Assembly: GCA_013397935.1 (NCBI GenBank)
Contig: VZRN01002950.1
Location: forward strand, 605,252 to 669,251
DNA from: Dasyornis broadbenti
Taxonomy: Eukaryota > Chordata > Aves > Passeriformes > Dasyornithidae
Direction: 5' to 3'
DNA length: 64,000 nucleotides
Part shown: positions 49,555 through 60,240 of the stretch, piece after piece
How positions within the stretch are numbered: the first letter of the stretch is position 1
Layout: every line of letters starts with the position of its first letter
The notes under the pieces: generated by a model
What the model was told of the DNA's origin: nothing
Database searches by the model: none
What the model saw: the letters and a program-made list of their open reading frames with translations, nothing else
Position numbers and translations under genes: made by a program

Positions 49555-49605
49555 GACCATGACTTGCTATCCATTACACCAGTGTAAAGCAAGAATAACT
49601 CCAAG
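49555..49605. repeat. Short piece of an old sauropsid repeat
   Basis: 'ccattacaccagtgtaaagc' followed by 'aagaataactccaa' resembles the common 'gttacaccagtgtaaatctggagtaactcca' element of turtle and bird DNA. Only about 45 bp is alignable by eye. Confidence 0.4.
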
Positions 49606-50084
49606 TTTGCAGAAGAGCAGCACTGAAACTATTCAAAGACTGAGTACAGTGCCATGGGTTTTTCCATTTTCTTGCAAGGATTTTTGTATCAAAATTGTAA
49701 CACTAAGAATGCTGTGCTTGTGATGTCCTCTTATCATTATCAGTGATCTTCATTTCAGGGAAAGGCTTGGGAAAGAGTCTTTGGCTTTTGAACATTCAAG
49801 TCATCTGTCCCTCCAACCCTAGGTCTCTTTAAAGTAGACAGACTGGTTTCTCATTGGCTGAGATAGTGTAAAAATCTTTACTGTCCATGCCACCTGTCTC
49901 AAGTCTGAGTTACCATGAAGTTTAAACGACTTGTTCCTAATGAAAGTAGCTGCAGCTGTTCATAGAATGGTTTCTTAATGGGGCCCAAGGCATACAACTG
50001 AGCTCATAGTTTTGTACCAGTTTTATGCAGGGTTTCCCTTCATTAAGCCACTTCTTTAGTATGAGCTGTCATATTCAAAGTCCT

Positions 50085-50150
50085 TTATGAATTAGGAGGA
50101 GCCTTCTCCACTGACTTCAACAGCATCTGGCCTCATGGAAAGAATCAGGT
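50085..50150. repeat. Short piece of an old sauropsid repeat
   Basis: 'cactgacttcaacagcatct' and 'ggcctcatggaaagaatcag' resemble the 'cattgacttcaatgggagctggatcaggccc' wording of old sauropsid repeats. It lies 0.5 kb from a related-looking fragment at 49555. Confidence 0.35.
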
Positions 50151-51609
50151 CCCTGCTGTGAAGTGTTTCAGCCCAGTAGCTCTGTCTCAAATCTGTCAAA
50201 ATTGGACAGGACTCCTGAGAATTTTACTAGGATCCGGCAGAAACACCACCTTGAGTGCAAGCCAGATGAATCTAAGGCCCATAAGGTAAGATACACTACT
50301 GAGTAAATCACCGGACATTAAGCATCCATATTGCTACAAAAGAGGTTCTCTATCTAGATTTCAGAAAGCAGAATTCACTCCAGATCCATGTGGGTTTGTT
50401 GAAAAAATAAACAAAATAAACATTGAGTCCCACTCAGTGAAGAGCATTTGAAAGGAAGCATTATAAGAGAGCACTTTTAAAACAAAACCAAACCAAACCA
50501 ATAACCATAAGCTGAATTTTCCACTTCTAAGAAAATTTCCTGGTGGAGGTTACTGTCTATGTTTCTAACATTTCACTGTTCTGGATACCATCTAATTCTC
50601 CATCAATACTCTAATTTAAGCTGAGTTTAAGAAAATGTTTACACTGAAAAATAAAACAACAAAACCCCTCAACAAAAACAACACCCTGAAAGAAAAAAAT
50701 ACCTAAATTTCTGGCAATGTCCTCCTACTTGTCAAGCACCAGGAAGGACTGCCAGATATTAAAGTAACTTAAGAGAGCTCCATTTGATCTGCATATCATA
50801 CCATAGAAGCATCACTAAATCTATGTCCAGTCCATGGAAATCATACTGGCAGGAAATCTTCCCTTCAGGCAAACCCAGCTAAAAGGCTTCAGTAGCACTC
50901 AACATCTTTTGGCCAGTCTACCAAGCTCAATGTTTTCTGTGCAAAAGTGCCTAAATAATAAAAGCCAGAGAATAGGCAGTAGAAGCAGCTATGAAAACAG
51001 TTTCCACAGTGAAAAGCACGAAAAATGGTCCAGAAGTCACAAATTCACTTTTCCCTTGTTCTTAACTGGGGGCTGTGCATCTGTGCTTCCTTTGAAGAGA
51101 CTGGATTTTTCTATCACCCATCTCTAAACACCTTGCATCCAGCCTCTACAAATGCAAACCTCTAACAGTTCCAGTCTTCCCCACTACACTCTAACACAAG
51201 TGCCTTTGTCCAAGTTATACTTGGGATGTTTTCAAGGCTGCTTAAAGGTCCCCTTAAAAGAAAAGTATAATGATATAAAATTCTAAATCGTACCAATAAA
51301 CTGAAGTGGTGCTACACACCCTAATGAAGAGGGAATCAGAATACATTGACTGAAACTCAGATTTCTAGAAGTCACGGTAGAAATAAGGATCTGTCTCTGG
51401 CAAGTGGGTAGGGTATCCACTGCTGGCCACAGAACAGTGCTAATCCACCCTTCTAAGAAACCCAACCATATGCTACATGAAACCCAAACAAGAGTAAGAA
51501 GCAGAAAGAAACAGTTCAGTTTTCCAGACAGATGAATGGCCAACTGAGCCACTTTTCAGGATTTTACTTTCCAAACTAAAAAAAGGAGTTCCAAGGGCTG
51601 GAGGTGGGG

Positions 51610-51646
51610 AAAAAAAAAAAAAGAAAAAAAGAAAAGAAAAAAAAAA
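51610..51646. repeat. A-rich low-complexity tract (A with scattered G)
   Basis: About 37 bp of adenine interrupted by single G residues. The other homopolymers are shorter: T15 at 1468-1482, T16 at 10750-10765, A17 at 31648-31664, and T14 at 61840-61853. Confidence 0.9.
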
Positions 51647-53736
51647 TTGAACTCAGCAGTAGCTGTTCAAAGAGATATCTTTAAATCTCTTATGAATAAA
51701 AGTTATTTTTGTCTAAAAGAGGATGTTCTTTTTCTGTTGCCTCCCAGCCTCCTTCCAAATATGCTGACAAAGAAAGATGACTGGGAATTGCAGTATCAGA
51801 AAGTGCCTACAAGGACTTGAGTTTTGCAGGTGGAAATGCAAGATCGAGGAACTAGGGGGTCAAATCACCACATCATATACTTGAATCAAACATTAGATTA
51901 AAAATTCTCTTTCTGGACTTGGTGCCTGGAAACCCTTGTATGAAGCAGAGGTGATGGATAATGGCAGATCAGCATTCTCAATCTATTCCCTGTTCTGACC
52001 TGATGTTAAGAAAAATGGCTAGGAGAGTCCTATCCACTGATGAATAAATGTGAGCTTAACTCAGCAATATATTTAACCAAATTTCAATCTATGGTACTTG
52101 AAGATAAGCAGTCCTGTAAATGAATAGCTTTGCTTTTCTAAAATCAGAACAAAGAAGGAGCTCTCTATCAAATGATGGACAACACATTTCAGTCGAGATT
52201 ATTTTAACCAATCCAATCTGCAGATTTGGTAACAATAAGATACTTTCAAATTCTCATCTCTCTGCCAAACAGTTCAGAACATTATTTAAAACAATAAATT
52301 GAAAAACATGTCCTTTCTGAAATCTATTCTTACATTTCTTTTTGCCCGGAACATGCTTATCAGTTCCACTGACATTTCACAAGCATGTTTTAAAACGTCT
52401 AATTTTACTACTTTTCCATTATTTTTGCTCTCTCCTCTGCTTGACAAGCCTAAAGAATAATAGATGAAAAGGGAAAAAAATACTCCAACTATGTTGCTAG
52501 TACAGTGTCTGATAAAATAAAACCAATTCAGATACAAGGCTTCTTTTTTTTTTACCCTACAACATGCAATAGTATTAACATTCTCCCTAGGAAGATGTAC
52601 TCTTCTTCTAGGTCACAGGGCCATGTGACTGTGATTTGACTCAAAAGCAAGCCCTCCAAGTCTTGACCACCTCACAGTATAGTACTGGAAAACATCTAGG
52701 TCACATAATCCTGTCTCATCCAATTTGGATGCAGTTCTTCCAAGGATATAAATTCATTAGAGAGACAGATTGTAAACAAACATATACACACACAAGAAAA
52801 AAATATGCAGACAGATCCTGCCTGCTCACTCTGCATATATATGACTACTTGACCCAGAAACCAAAGGTATCACCATGTAGTCACTGGGTCAGAGTCATTC
52901 ACCTACATAAATAACTGGAGAAATTTAGCCTCCCTACCACATCATAGTATGTCACAGCATTTCAGAAGAGATGGTGGTTCCCTCCAATTTATTGTTTATT
53001 TAGTTATTCCTAAAAAGCCAAGCTGCCAGTCTTACAACGAATTAGTGTTTCACTTTACTGAGAGCCCCAGTGGATTCCTGATGACATCTCTTAAGGGTTA
53101 ATGGTGAGCAAACAGTACCGAATACATCAGCATCAGATTATTATGGATTATTTCTGAGAGATTTAATCACCCCATGATTAATGAAAATTGTACTGAATAC
53201 ACAAAACACAGATACTGGTTAGCTGTGTTTACCTTAACAGTTAGACCCCCATCATCTTATCTCCTACAAAAGAATAACTTGCTTTCCCCAATCAGCTAAA
53301 TACAGCCTTTAAAATTAGAAGGTCTAAAGGAAAAGTCTGAGCCTTTGGACTTCTCAAACAAAGCTACAGCTTTGTGAAGTAGGAAACAATGCCATGTTAG
53401 GCATTTAAAAGTACTTCCAATTTTTTAATCTTTTAGTCACATGTGCCTTGCGCAAGAGATAAACTGTAAAAATCACCAAGCTATAACATGTTGTCAACTA
53501 AAAAAGAATACAGATCTGGTTTTCCTCTTGCAACTTGCAGTCAAAATTACTGCATACCTGGGCAGTTGCAACTGCAAGGGTATTTTTATATCACTGATAT
53601 GTCCATTAAATTCCCTCTGTGCCACGGCTCCCAGGGAGCTTCAATCTAACCACTACATCACGCACAGCTCTGCCATGTGGATTACTGAATTTATTGGCTT
53701 GTTATTTTCTGTCATCATTACAACCAGAGACACAAA

Positions 53737-53796
53737 GTAATTAATTGGGCAGACACAGCACTCTTGCTCATGCTGCTGTCTAGCACAATTAATTAC
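53737..53796. promoter_or_regulatory. Inverted pair of TAATTA-type homeodomain core sites
   Basis: gtaattaattg (53737-53747) and its exact inverted copy caattaattac (53786-53796) are separated by 38 nt of mixed sequence containing 'cttgctcatgctgctgtct'. Each arm carries overlapping TAATTA/TTAATT homeodomain cores. An enhancer role is inference. Confidence 0.35.
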
Positions 53797-55857
53797 CTGT
53801 GCCAGGTTTGGAAAAGCTGATCATCTCACTACTCCCTGTCCCACAGCAAGCATATCACTCAGTAAATAATTCTGAACAAACACGGCAAGCACGTTCAGTC
53901 AATATTCTGCAGTCCTACACACATTTCATTCATGATAACAAAAAAGAAAGATGAACAAGGGAATACCAAAGCTCCTAAATTTGTCCATACTAATTTAAAG
54001 GCCAAGAAATAATTTAATTGAAGATAAATAGATGCATTTCTTTATTATACGCAGCACTTTCTAATATTTCCTGTAGAAAATTCCTGAAACCACACAGTAC
54101 TGATGTTTATTCAATCCAACTTTGTTATCCAAAACAAACTCCACTTCTCTGCCATATGCTCAAGGAGCACAGGGAATCCTACATTGCCAACATTAGGCGT
54201 TCATCCGTTATTGCAATAAGCCGTGGATATCACAGGATGCATTCCCATCTGCTTTTGAATCTTGCTTCAGCTAGCAAGGCTAATAAATTCCTCAATTTTT
54301 CCCATCAATTCCCTTAGGAGCAGTATGCGTGCCAATTCCAATGTGGCCAGCATTTTCTGTCCACAAAGGCGGTACACAGGAGCAGAGGCAGAAGGATGGA
54401 CAGAATGGGCCTGAGTTACCTGATGGGAAGACATCTTTCCTGCAGCATTCCCAGTCCTAGTCAGAAACACTGCTCCTAAGGATGGGTGTCGCTGGGGACA
54501 GTGGACCCCTGCAGGCTCGGCACCTTTGAGACTGGACTGTACTGCCAAGACCCCTTCGGGGAAAGGACAGCATTAGTTGAAATAATTTGGGAACAAGCCA
54601 ATGAATCATTCTTGATTAAGAGTCTAACTACTGTTTTCTCAATTCCCCCTGCTCTGATAAGAACTAGAAATTCACATCAAGTACAGTGATGGTTTCCCTG
54701 TAAGCTCCTGGGTAGGTAACAGACCATAATCCCCTTCTCTGTATGGACAAGGCCTAAGAACTCTAGATACTTAAAACAATGACAATCTGCTAGGTGCAAA
54801 ATTAAACATATAGTTTCAAACTGTGTTTTTCCTCTCTGTTCCCTGCTTTCTTACACATGAACAATTTGCATATATATAAAATAAACAACCTGTATATAAT
54901 TGCTCTATTTGTCTTCACTTGTACATAACAGGACAGATTCAGGCTCCCTGGATTTAACCCCAAAAAGGTTTTAAAAATATATATGAAGAAGTCATGAACA
55001 TAGGACAGTCCAGAACATTAAAAGGAACTCTTAAAAATACAATTTTTGTATGCTTTCCTAAATTTAATTAAAAATAAAATAATGCACATTTTGCTTTTTC
55101 TTTATAGTAATTAATACACTGGAGGCTTAAGGACCTCTGTTATCACCATGAGAATTTATGTTTGTGGTAGCAGTATTGTTCTTTTTTCCTCTTCAAAAAG
55201 ATATTCACAAACCAAGGGAGGAACTCTTTGAAGTATGCAGTGGGACTTCTGCCCACTCCTTATGCATAACTCTTCCAACATGATCTGACTGCAGCGCAGT
55301 TTTCCTGCTGCAGCCCTCGGCAGATGAATCTTGCATCAGTCGGATGTGGTGGATCCCAGAGCCCTGCACCTTAGGTCCACTGAAGTGAGCAAGGAGAGAC
55401 CTGGAACTCTCCAGGGTCCCTGGGAGCTCTGAGCACCACAGCAGCCTGGCAGCAGCACAGGCAGCTGAAAGCAGGGCTCAGTCTCTCATGTGATTTGACT
55501 GTGACACATCACAGACCTCTTCCTGACACAAGCCACATACACATAAACTAAGGTGGCAGAAAAAAAGTGGGGAGGGGATGAATAATATTGAAAAGGTTTT
55601 CAATTTGACTTTCATTGTAAATAATTTATTTCAGACACAAATGTTCAAGGCCAAGGTGGAACTTCAAATAAGTCACTAAAACTGTGACAGAGGAGTCCAA
55701 ATAAATTATGCCAGAATACACACCAGACTTGGGGGGGGGAAAGGGCTGTGGAATCATTTCTAGAAACAATGCTAAGTATCTCTAATGCAAATTTTAAAAT
55801 TCATGAGTGGCAGGCACTTGAAAATCTGTGCTCCTGGACCCAGCAAAGGCAGAAAGC

Positions 55858-55995
55858 ATTCAGATCCTGATCCAGCAAAACATCTAGATGTGTTTATGCA
55901 GGAACATATAAAAGTCCATGGCCATGACACAATTCAAGTGAGAAATTTCCTTTGATCGCTCAGTCCTTCTGAAGTCAACAGAATGCAACAGTGCA
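55858..55995. repeat. Old interspersed repeat, sauropsid type (family not identified)
   Basis: 'cagatcctgatccagcaaaa' followed about 100 bases on by 'cttctgaagtcaacagaatg' resembles a widespread repeat of turtle and archosaur DNA built on 'gatcctgatccagcaaagca' and 'ccattgaagtcaatggga' wording. From memory of such sequence only; no family name is claimed. Confidence 0.45.
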
Positions 55996-58989
55996 ATATT
56001 AGCTAGGATGATCTGGGGCAATGAGCACAGGATACAACTTCTGATTTGATTTCATGGACTGTCTTGCACTTCTTGTGCTGAAGAGACAAAGGAGTGGTAT
56101 TTGTATGTGTACTCTGGATAGAATAGAATGATGGCTTTGGTTTAAATGAAAGGAATTTCACACTGACCATCAGGGCTCACTTTTTAAAACTTAGAGGGAT
56201 TCTCCCAGAAAAGGAGCTGCAGATAAATCTAAGAGAGGCAAAGGGACTAGATTTCCTAGAGGGAAAAAGGGGAAGAGAGTAAAGTAGCAGCAGCTTATTC
56301 AACATTATTTTTGCTATGAAGGTTTTCCCCCACCATGCAAAACCCCCCAAAACCCTACTGTGAAGACAAAACTCTTGTGATGTCAGAACAGCTCTTCTTT
56401 CTGCTGTGCCTCCTATCATGCAAAAAGGTGAGCACTACTCTTGTGAAAGCACCTTTCTAAAAAGCATTGCTGGATCAACCACATCTGGATTGTACTGGAC
56501 GTAAGTGCCTTCCTATACTCAGGCCAGTATCTTAAATTCTCCTACATTAGTTGTAAGGACACTTCAGAAACTGGGAGTAGCAATAAATAGGTGAGGAGAA
56601 GGATGGAACAGATTGTCTCATCATACTCTCTGTACAGTTCTTGCAATTCCTTTAGGACACAACAATGTCTCAAATGGATATTTGAAATCTTGGGTTCTTA
56701 CATCCTGATCAGCAATTATGATTTGCAATCCCAAATTATTTTTTGCTTGTCCTTAGGCTATTTAGCAATGAAATACGAGGCAGAAAGACAGAAGCCCAGT
56801 TCCCAAGAGCCAGGTTGGTGCTTCAGGGCTGAGGGTAGCAGAAACTACTTTTGACAGGTTAGCCATGCAAATATTATGCGCCAGTCATTGAGCAAGTATC
56901 TCTGCACTGCTCTCCTCCGTCAGTGTCACGGAGACTGACACATTGTGACAACTTTCATACCCAGAGTTACGCTAAACTCATTTCAATCATGCTTTAAACC
57001 AAACAGAATTAACACCAAAATCCTAACACTTTAGCAAAATAAATCCTGTTTAGAGAAGCAAAACATTTACAAGCAAATCCAGAGAGCCACTGAAGTGTGA
57101 ATCCCAAAGCTATCTGCTTATTCACACGAAGACCTGTGGAGTCATCATCATTCCAGCACAGCTTTAACCTACCTTTCTGTATGTGAATCCTACCCTGGCC
57201 AAAGAAAAGTGCAGGTAAAGCACTGCAGAACTTCCGTGTAGGTAGGACTGGGGACGTTAAATATATATACAGCGCCTAACATACCACAGCCCTGCTTTTC
57301 CCTCATGAACACTGAGACTGTCATACTATAAAAAACTATTCTAGCAGTCAGCTAGACACAGTAATAGGAATCCTGCAATAACTACATCAGTTGTCATGCT
57401 ATAATTAGCCAAGTACAGTTTAAATAAAATCCTGATTAATGAATATTTGCCAGAGAACCTCACGTTTCAGTGCTATTCCAGCCAATGCTGACATCATATA
57501 GCTGTTAGATGGAAAATGAATAGGTCATTTGGGTGACACTTCCTCATAGCGCAGAATATCATTGTGGACAAAAAAACCTAAACAGAAACAAAGGTTACAG
57601 TAATTAAAAACTGTGTACAGAGAGTAGAGGCCATGTCTCAGCCTCTCCAGTTTCCACTAAAGGTCCCTTTCTTTCAGTGGAGTGGTAAAAGATTTATACC
57701 CTGAGCTCTGCACTTCTCCAGGTCCTGGCCATAGTGTTTAGACATGGAAATAACAGCTGTACTTCTCACAGCCTTACACACTTCATACACTGTGTTTCCA
57801 GCAGCAGAAGCACACGCCACTTCTGGAAGGCCAGCATGGAGACTCAAATGGATGCTTTGAAATCTCTGCCCTTTAGAGGTGTGGCTGAAAGCCATTTCAC
57901 TCTGTCATAGAGGGCAGATAACCTGTCACAGTCAGAAATCAAGCAGGTCCCCTCCCTATGTCTATTAGTGACGGCCACTTAACTCCATTTCATTCAAAAT
58001 GGGGAAAAAACCTGATGCTATGGCTTTCCACTTGACATGGCAACATGCTGCTTACAGCAAAGATGTCAACGCCTTCAGCTGTCAAATAGAAATACAAGAA
58101 ACCCAGAGACAGACAAGGAAGTTTCCAAAGGAAATAGTACTTCTCATTATTGGATTTGCATTTTACTTTCTAGAACTAATTGTAATGAAGTTTGAATTGG
58201 TGGGGCTTTTCCATTCTGAGCTTATTATAAACATCCAAAGAGCAGTGCAAAGAGGTTTAAAATATAGTTTTTACCAAACATGACAAGGAAAAGTCTTCAT
58301 ATCATCAGAGGTTTCCATCTACAGTTGTCCTTGTAGGACTCAAGGGAGCCAACAGCAGTAGGTGCAGTGAAAGCCTGCCTTGACTCCTATCTGTTAGGAG
58401 ATATGTCCAATATCTTGTTGATATAGAAAAAAGTTGTCCACAAAACATCACTGGCAGCAGCAGTCTTATTTATATCACAGAGATGAGAGGACAAATCACA
58501 ACTGCATAAAATATTAGGGTGACAAGAAAATATATTACACTCGGTAGTAAATTCTTCCTAGTGCAACAGCTTAGCTTTTGAACAGGTCAGAGCAGCAGGA
58601 AAAAAATCACAAGGAAGAGATGTATGATAGGTATTACTCAAGGAAAGAAAGGAGAATGATGAAGACCAACAATTTCCAGTTACATTAACCCCCTTCTGCT
58701 TCAAAGATCTTTATTTTAAACTGTTGAGGTATATTAGAAAGCTCCAGCTTGGTTTCCCATTACATTCTCCCTGTGTCATTGCACCTAATAACACAGAAGG
58801 CTTTAGAAATGTTTCTGTTTTCATTATGTTCTCCTACTGGATGCCTAGTTGTTTAATAACTTTATCATTTTACAGTTATTTGTATTCAAAATAATCTGTA
58901 AATCAAATTCAAATATAACAGCTCAAAGTTGGGGCAAAGAAATATAATTATTTAGTATGGCCTGGAGTAATAACTCAGCTTAATGTGAT
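55996..58989. other. Unclassified intron DNA
   Basis: No gene, RNA or repeat recognised; short open frames only. Confidence 0.55.
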
Positions 58990-59215
58990 AGAATTGCCAA
59001 AAGAAAATGTAGGTTAAGTACCAGGAACTGTTTCCTAACACTAAGATCTACCAGACTAAAAAAACAATCTCCCTGAAGAAAAGGTGGCATCTTTTTCACT
59101 TCCTTTTTGAAACAGGACAGATGATGGCAGTGGAGCATATAACATTAGGAATCACCTGAGAAAAGAAAATGACCTAGAACAGCTTCCATTTCTATCCTTT
59201 TAGAGTGATTCACAA
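58990..59215 (+). mobile_element. Diverged CR1 LINE 3' end
   Basis: Landmarks in plus orientation resemble an old CR1 tail. 'aggttaagtaccaggaactgtttcctaac' corresponds to the 'ttagatattaggaaaaacttcc' block, 'caatctccctgaag' to the 'gaatctccatcattgg' block, and 'aatgacctagaacagcttcc' with 'atttctatcc' to the 'gatgacctcttgaggtccc...atttctatg' end. Individual matches are weak, but their order and spacing are right. Confidence 0.5.
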
Positions 59216-59873
59216 TCTGAGGGCTAAAACCCTTGTGGGAATACTTTATATCCCACCTTAGTCAAATGAAAAGCCAGGCAGTCACAGCCCAACCACTGGT
59301 GAACCAACACTTACAGAACCCTAATAAGAAACTGTATTTTTATTTTGCTCTTCCTGCTTTTTAGGAGTCTGCCTGGGAAACTGCCCAGGCCATGAATGGA
59401 TTTAAGGATCTGAGCCAAATTTACTGAAATTGCAGATGTTTACTCATATATTCATCCTAAGCTTGTTTCTAACTTCTGCGCCAAATAGAGACAAACTTCC
59501 CATTGTGCTCTCCTGAATTGGGGCTCTTCTGTATAAGCAGCTTATAGAACGAACAACTTACTGTGCATATACATGCAATAGACATGTATATATTAGTAAA
59601 TTATATGCATTTATTATTTTATTACTCAGGTTACTATTATTATTAAATGATATACCAGTTATTTGCTGTAGATGCCAATTTTTTTTTCCAATTCATTGAA
59701 GAAGAGTGCCTCCTAAAAAGATTTTTTCAAACTCCAAGAATTTAAGTAAAACCATGTTTAAAATGAAGAATACACTGCAGTGGTCTATCAGAGCAAAACA
59801 ATATTTTACTTTGCATGCAGAAAAACTTAAATTATTCAATAGACTTTAATTAATTCCACAACAACACCATGAA

Positions 59874-59945
59874 TTTTCACCCTCATTTTGCAAGTGAGAA
59901 GACTCAGGCTCACAAAGATTAGACAATTTGCCAAAGACCATACTC
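59874..59945 (-). mobile_element. MIR SINE fragment
   Basis: The plus strand has 'caccctcattttgcaagtga', then 'gaagactcaggctcacaaag', then 'attagacaatttgccaaaga'. This is the reverse complement of the MIR core (cattttacagatgaggaaactgaggctcagagaggttaagtgacttgcccaagg). Confidence 0.75.
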
Positions 59946-60097
59946 TAAAGCTAACCACAAAGATTCATGTGTAGTTAAGAGCATATCTAATTTATTTCTA
60001 TCTGTGTTTTTATTACACTCAGGAGCATGGTATTTCAGTTCCTTACAGTACTCACAATCAATAAATCTTCGTATTTTTCCCATCAGAAGGGATTTGT

Positions 60098-60240
60098 GAC
60101 TTTCACGATTACAGAAGCCAAGAAATGAAGACACAGAGGAATACGCTGGTATTCCTCTATTGGCCAAAGCAACTCACCCAGGGGAGTCAATGCTCAAGGC
60201 AAGAAGAGAATCTGGACCCCTGGAGTCCCAGCTCTTACCT
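60098..60240 (-). mobile_element. Second MIR SINE fragment, carrying a small hairpin insertion
   Basis: The plus strand shows 'gattacagaagccaagaaat', then 'gaagacacagagga', then after an extra hairpin of about 24 bp 'caactcacccaggggagtca', then 'gaatctggacccctggagtc' and 'ccagctctta'. This matches the MIR reverse complement through its 5' half. It has the same orientation as the copy 150 bp to its left and repeats that copy's core, so two insertions or a local duplication are possible. Confidence 0.65.
60135..60158. repeat. Hairpin inside MIR: 10-bp perfect stem, 4-nt loop
   Basis: agaggaatac at 60135-60144 and gtattcctct at 60149-60158 are exact inverted copies around GCTG. The block appears as an extra insertion within the MIR core at 60098-60240. 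Confidence 0.9.

Larger units (their letters stand above)
50151..55857. other. Unclassified intron DNA
   Basis: Holds the A-rich tract at 51610, the TAATTA inverted pair at 53737, a GC-richer patch at 55250-55480 and a G8 run near 55732. No exon recognised. Confidence 0.55.
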
